From NCBI RefSeq assembly GCF_026162425.1, contig NZ_JAOBQJ010000003.1:558001-622000 (forward strand): DNA of 64,000 nt, written 5' to 3'. Positions within the stretch are counted from its first letter, which is position 1, and each line of letters opens with the position of its first letter. Below, piece by piece: positions 63,213 through 64,000 of the stretch. Below the pieces are notes generated by a model, which saw only the letters and a list, made by a program, of their open reading frames with translations, made no database searches and had not been told where the DNA came from. The position numbers and the translations under genes are program-made. The stretch is from Flexivirga meconopsidis (GTDB lineage Bacteria; Actinomycetota; Actinomycetes; Actinomycetales; Dermatophilaceae).

Positions 63213-64000
63213 CCGGCTTCCTGCTCGCCGGCGCGACGATCGGTGTCCTGCTCGCCGAAGTCGAGCATCGGACGTGCGACGTCCTCGTCGAGCGCGTCGA
63301 TCAACTCCTGTGCGGTGAGCGGCCGGGTCGCCTTGTCGACCGGTGCCACCGGCGCGGCCGGTGCGTCGGTGACGACCCCGAGCGCGTGCAGCTTGCGCGC
63401 GGCGACGAACACCCGCGACTCCAGCGCCCCGACCATGGCGTTATAGGCCTCCACCGACTTGGTCAGGGACTGCCCCAGTGCGGTCGTATGGCGCCCCAGC
63501 GTGCCCAGCCGCTCGTAGAGCTGCTGGCCCAGCGCCAGCAACTCGCGGGTGCCGCGGACCAGGCTGTCCTGCTGCCAGGCGTAGGCGGTGGTGCGCAACA
63601 GCGCGAGCAGGCTGCCGGGGGAGACCAGCACCACCTTGCGGGCCATCGCTCGGTCCAGCAGCGACGGGTCCTGCCGCAACGCGGCGGCGAGCATCGCGTC
63701 GGCGGGCAGGAAGCAGACGACCATCTGCGGGGTGTCGACGAACGCGCTCCAGTAGTCCTTGGCGGCGAGACCGTCGACGTGTCGCACCAGCGCGCGAGCA
63801 TGGTCATCGAGCAGTTCGTCGCGCTCGGCCGGCGGCAGGTCGGCCGCCTGCGCGTCGAGGAACTTGCGGACCGGTGCCTTGCTGTCGACCACCAGCACTC
63901 GGTCGCCCGGAAGCCGCACCAGCACGTCGGGCCGGACCCGCGCGTCGTGCCTGCTCACCGCAGACACCTGCTCGTCGAAGTCGCAGTGCGGCAGCATGCC
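63209..64000 (-). CDS. rmuC: DNA recombination protein RmuC (5' end outside window)
   Basis: 264 visible residues, the C-terminal nuclease-like part of Rmu[41 protein letters not shown], and [20 protein letters not shown]. The N-terminal membrane anchor and coiled coil lie beyond the window. The frame is open to the end, so an internal ATG at 63997 is not the start. A Glu/Ala-rich tail of about 40 residues ends the protein. Confidence 0.9.
   Translation of the reverse strand, partial: GMLPHCDFDEQVSAVSRHDARVRPDVLVRLPGDRVLVVDSKAPVRKFLDAQAADLPPAERDELLDDHARALVRHVDGLAAKDYWSAFVDTPQMVVCFLPADAMLAAALRQDPSLLDRAMARKVVLVSPGSLLALLRTTAYAWQQDSLVRGTRELLALGQQLYERLGTLGRHTTALGQSLTKSVEAYNAMVGALESRVFVAARKLHALGVVTDAPAAPVAPVDKATRPLTAQELIDALDEDVARPMLDFGEQDTDRRAGEQEAG

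Overview
The window is a chromosomal segment of a high-GC Gram-positive bacterium (Actinomycetota). Actinobacterial marks include an L17 with a long Ala/Glu-rich tail, the genes rplQ, truA, rplM-rpsI and glmM, class II fructose bisphosphatase (glpX) beside xseBA, a wax-ester synthase/DGAT homologue, a LpqY-SugABC-like sugar transporter, a DUF222/HNH protein and an ECF41 sigma factor. A Micrococcales/Dermacoccaceae-type genome would fit; that is inference from gene content, not a database match. No tRNA, rRNA, CRISPR array, insertion sequence or prophage was seen.

Layout. 1-9.7 kb: the end of rplQ, then accessory genes (DMT exporter/TetR, MFS/LysR, HNH protein, aminoglycoside nucleotidyltransferase-like gene, small membrane protein, second MFS), then truA. 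9.7-12.6 kb: two secreted wall hydrolases (CHAP and NlpC/P60) sharing an almost identical module, and a membrane protein with a cytoplasmic HTH and an external NBR1-Ig-like domain. 12.6-17.6 kb: pxpABC (5-oxoprolinase) divergent from DUF969-DUF979-DUF2891, a probable 5-oxoproline/peptide uptake and use unit. 17.6-27.2 kb: esterase, WS/DGAT, ABC-F, an aromatic monooxygenase-SDR-DoxX cluster, ECF41 with its peroxidase-like partner, and an ArsR-type regulator. 27.4-29.9 kb: rplM-rpsI and glmM.

30-41.6 kb: a TetR-controlled NADPH:FMN reductase, followed by an organosulfur-type locus. A leftward operon of three luciferase-like monooxygenases plus flavin reductase and a rightward ABC transporter-DUF1684-LLM-OsmC operon are each preceded by a SAM-IV-like riboswitch, with an Rrf2 regulator between them. 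41.6-47.5 kb: MOSC protein, SCO6745-family protein, APC permease, beta-carbonic anhydrase and class I fumarase. 47.7-52.1 kb: sugar ABC transporter. 52.2-64 kb: SDR and YbaK, secreted C39-like protease, GAF-LuxR regulator, PfkB kinase, glpX, DUF4245, xseBA, a seven-copy 51-bp tandem repeat, a frameshifted APH-like gene, an S33 peptidase, ispH and the start-truncated rmuC.

The features most worth following up are the paired riboswitches around the Rrf2 gene, the 51-bp tandem array, the long hairpin that buries the start codon of the SDR gene at 52.2 kb, the HTH-TM-NBR1 protein beside the duplicated hydrolase module, and an apparent excess of the word GTATGNC over the whole window. Several regulator genes have clear palindromic operators in their divergent promoter regions.
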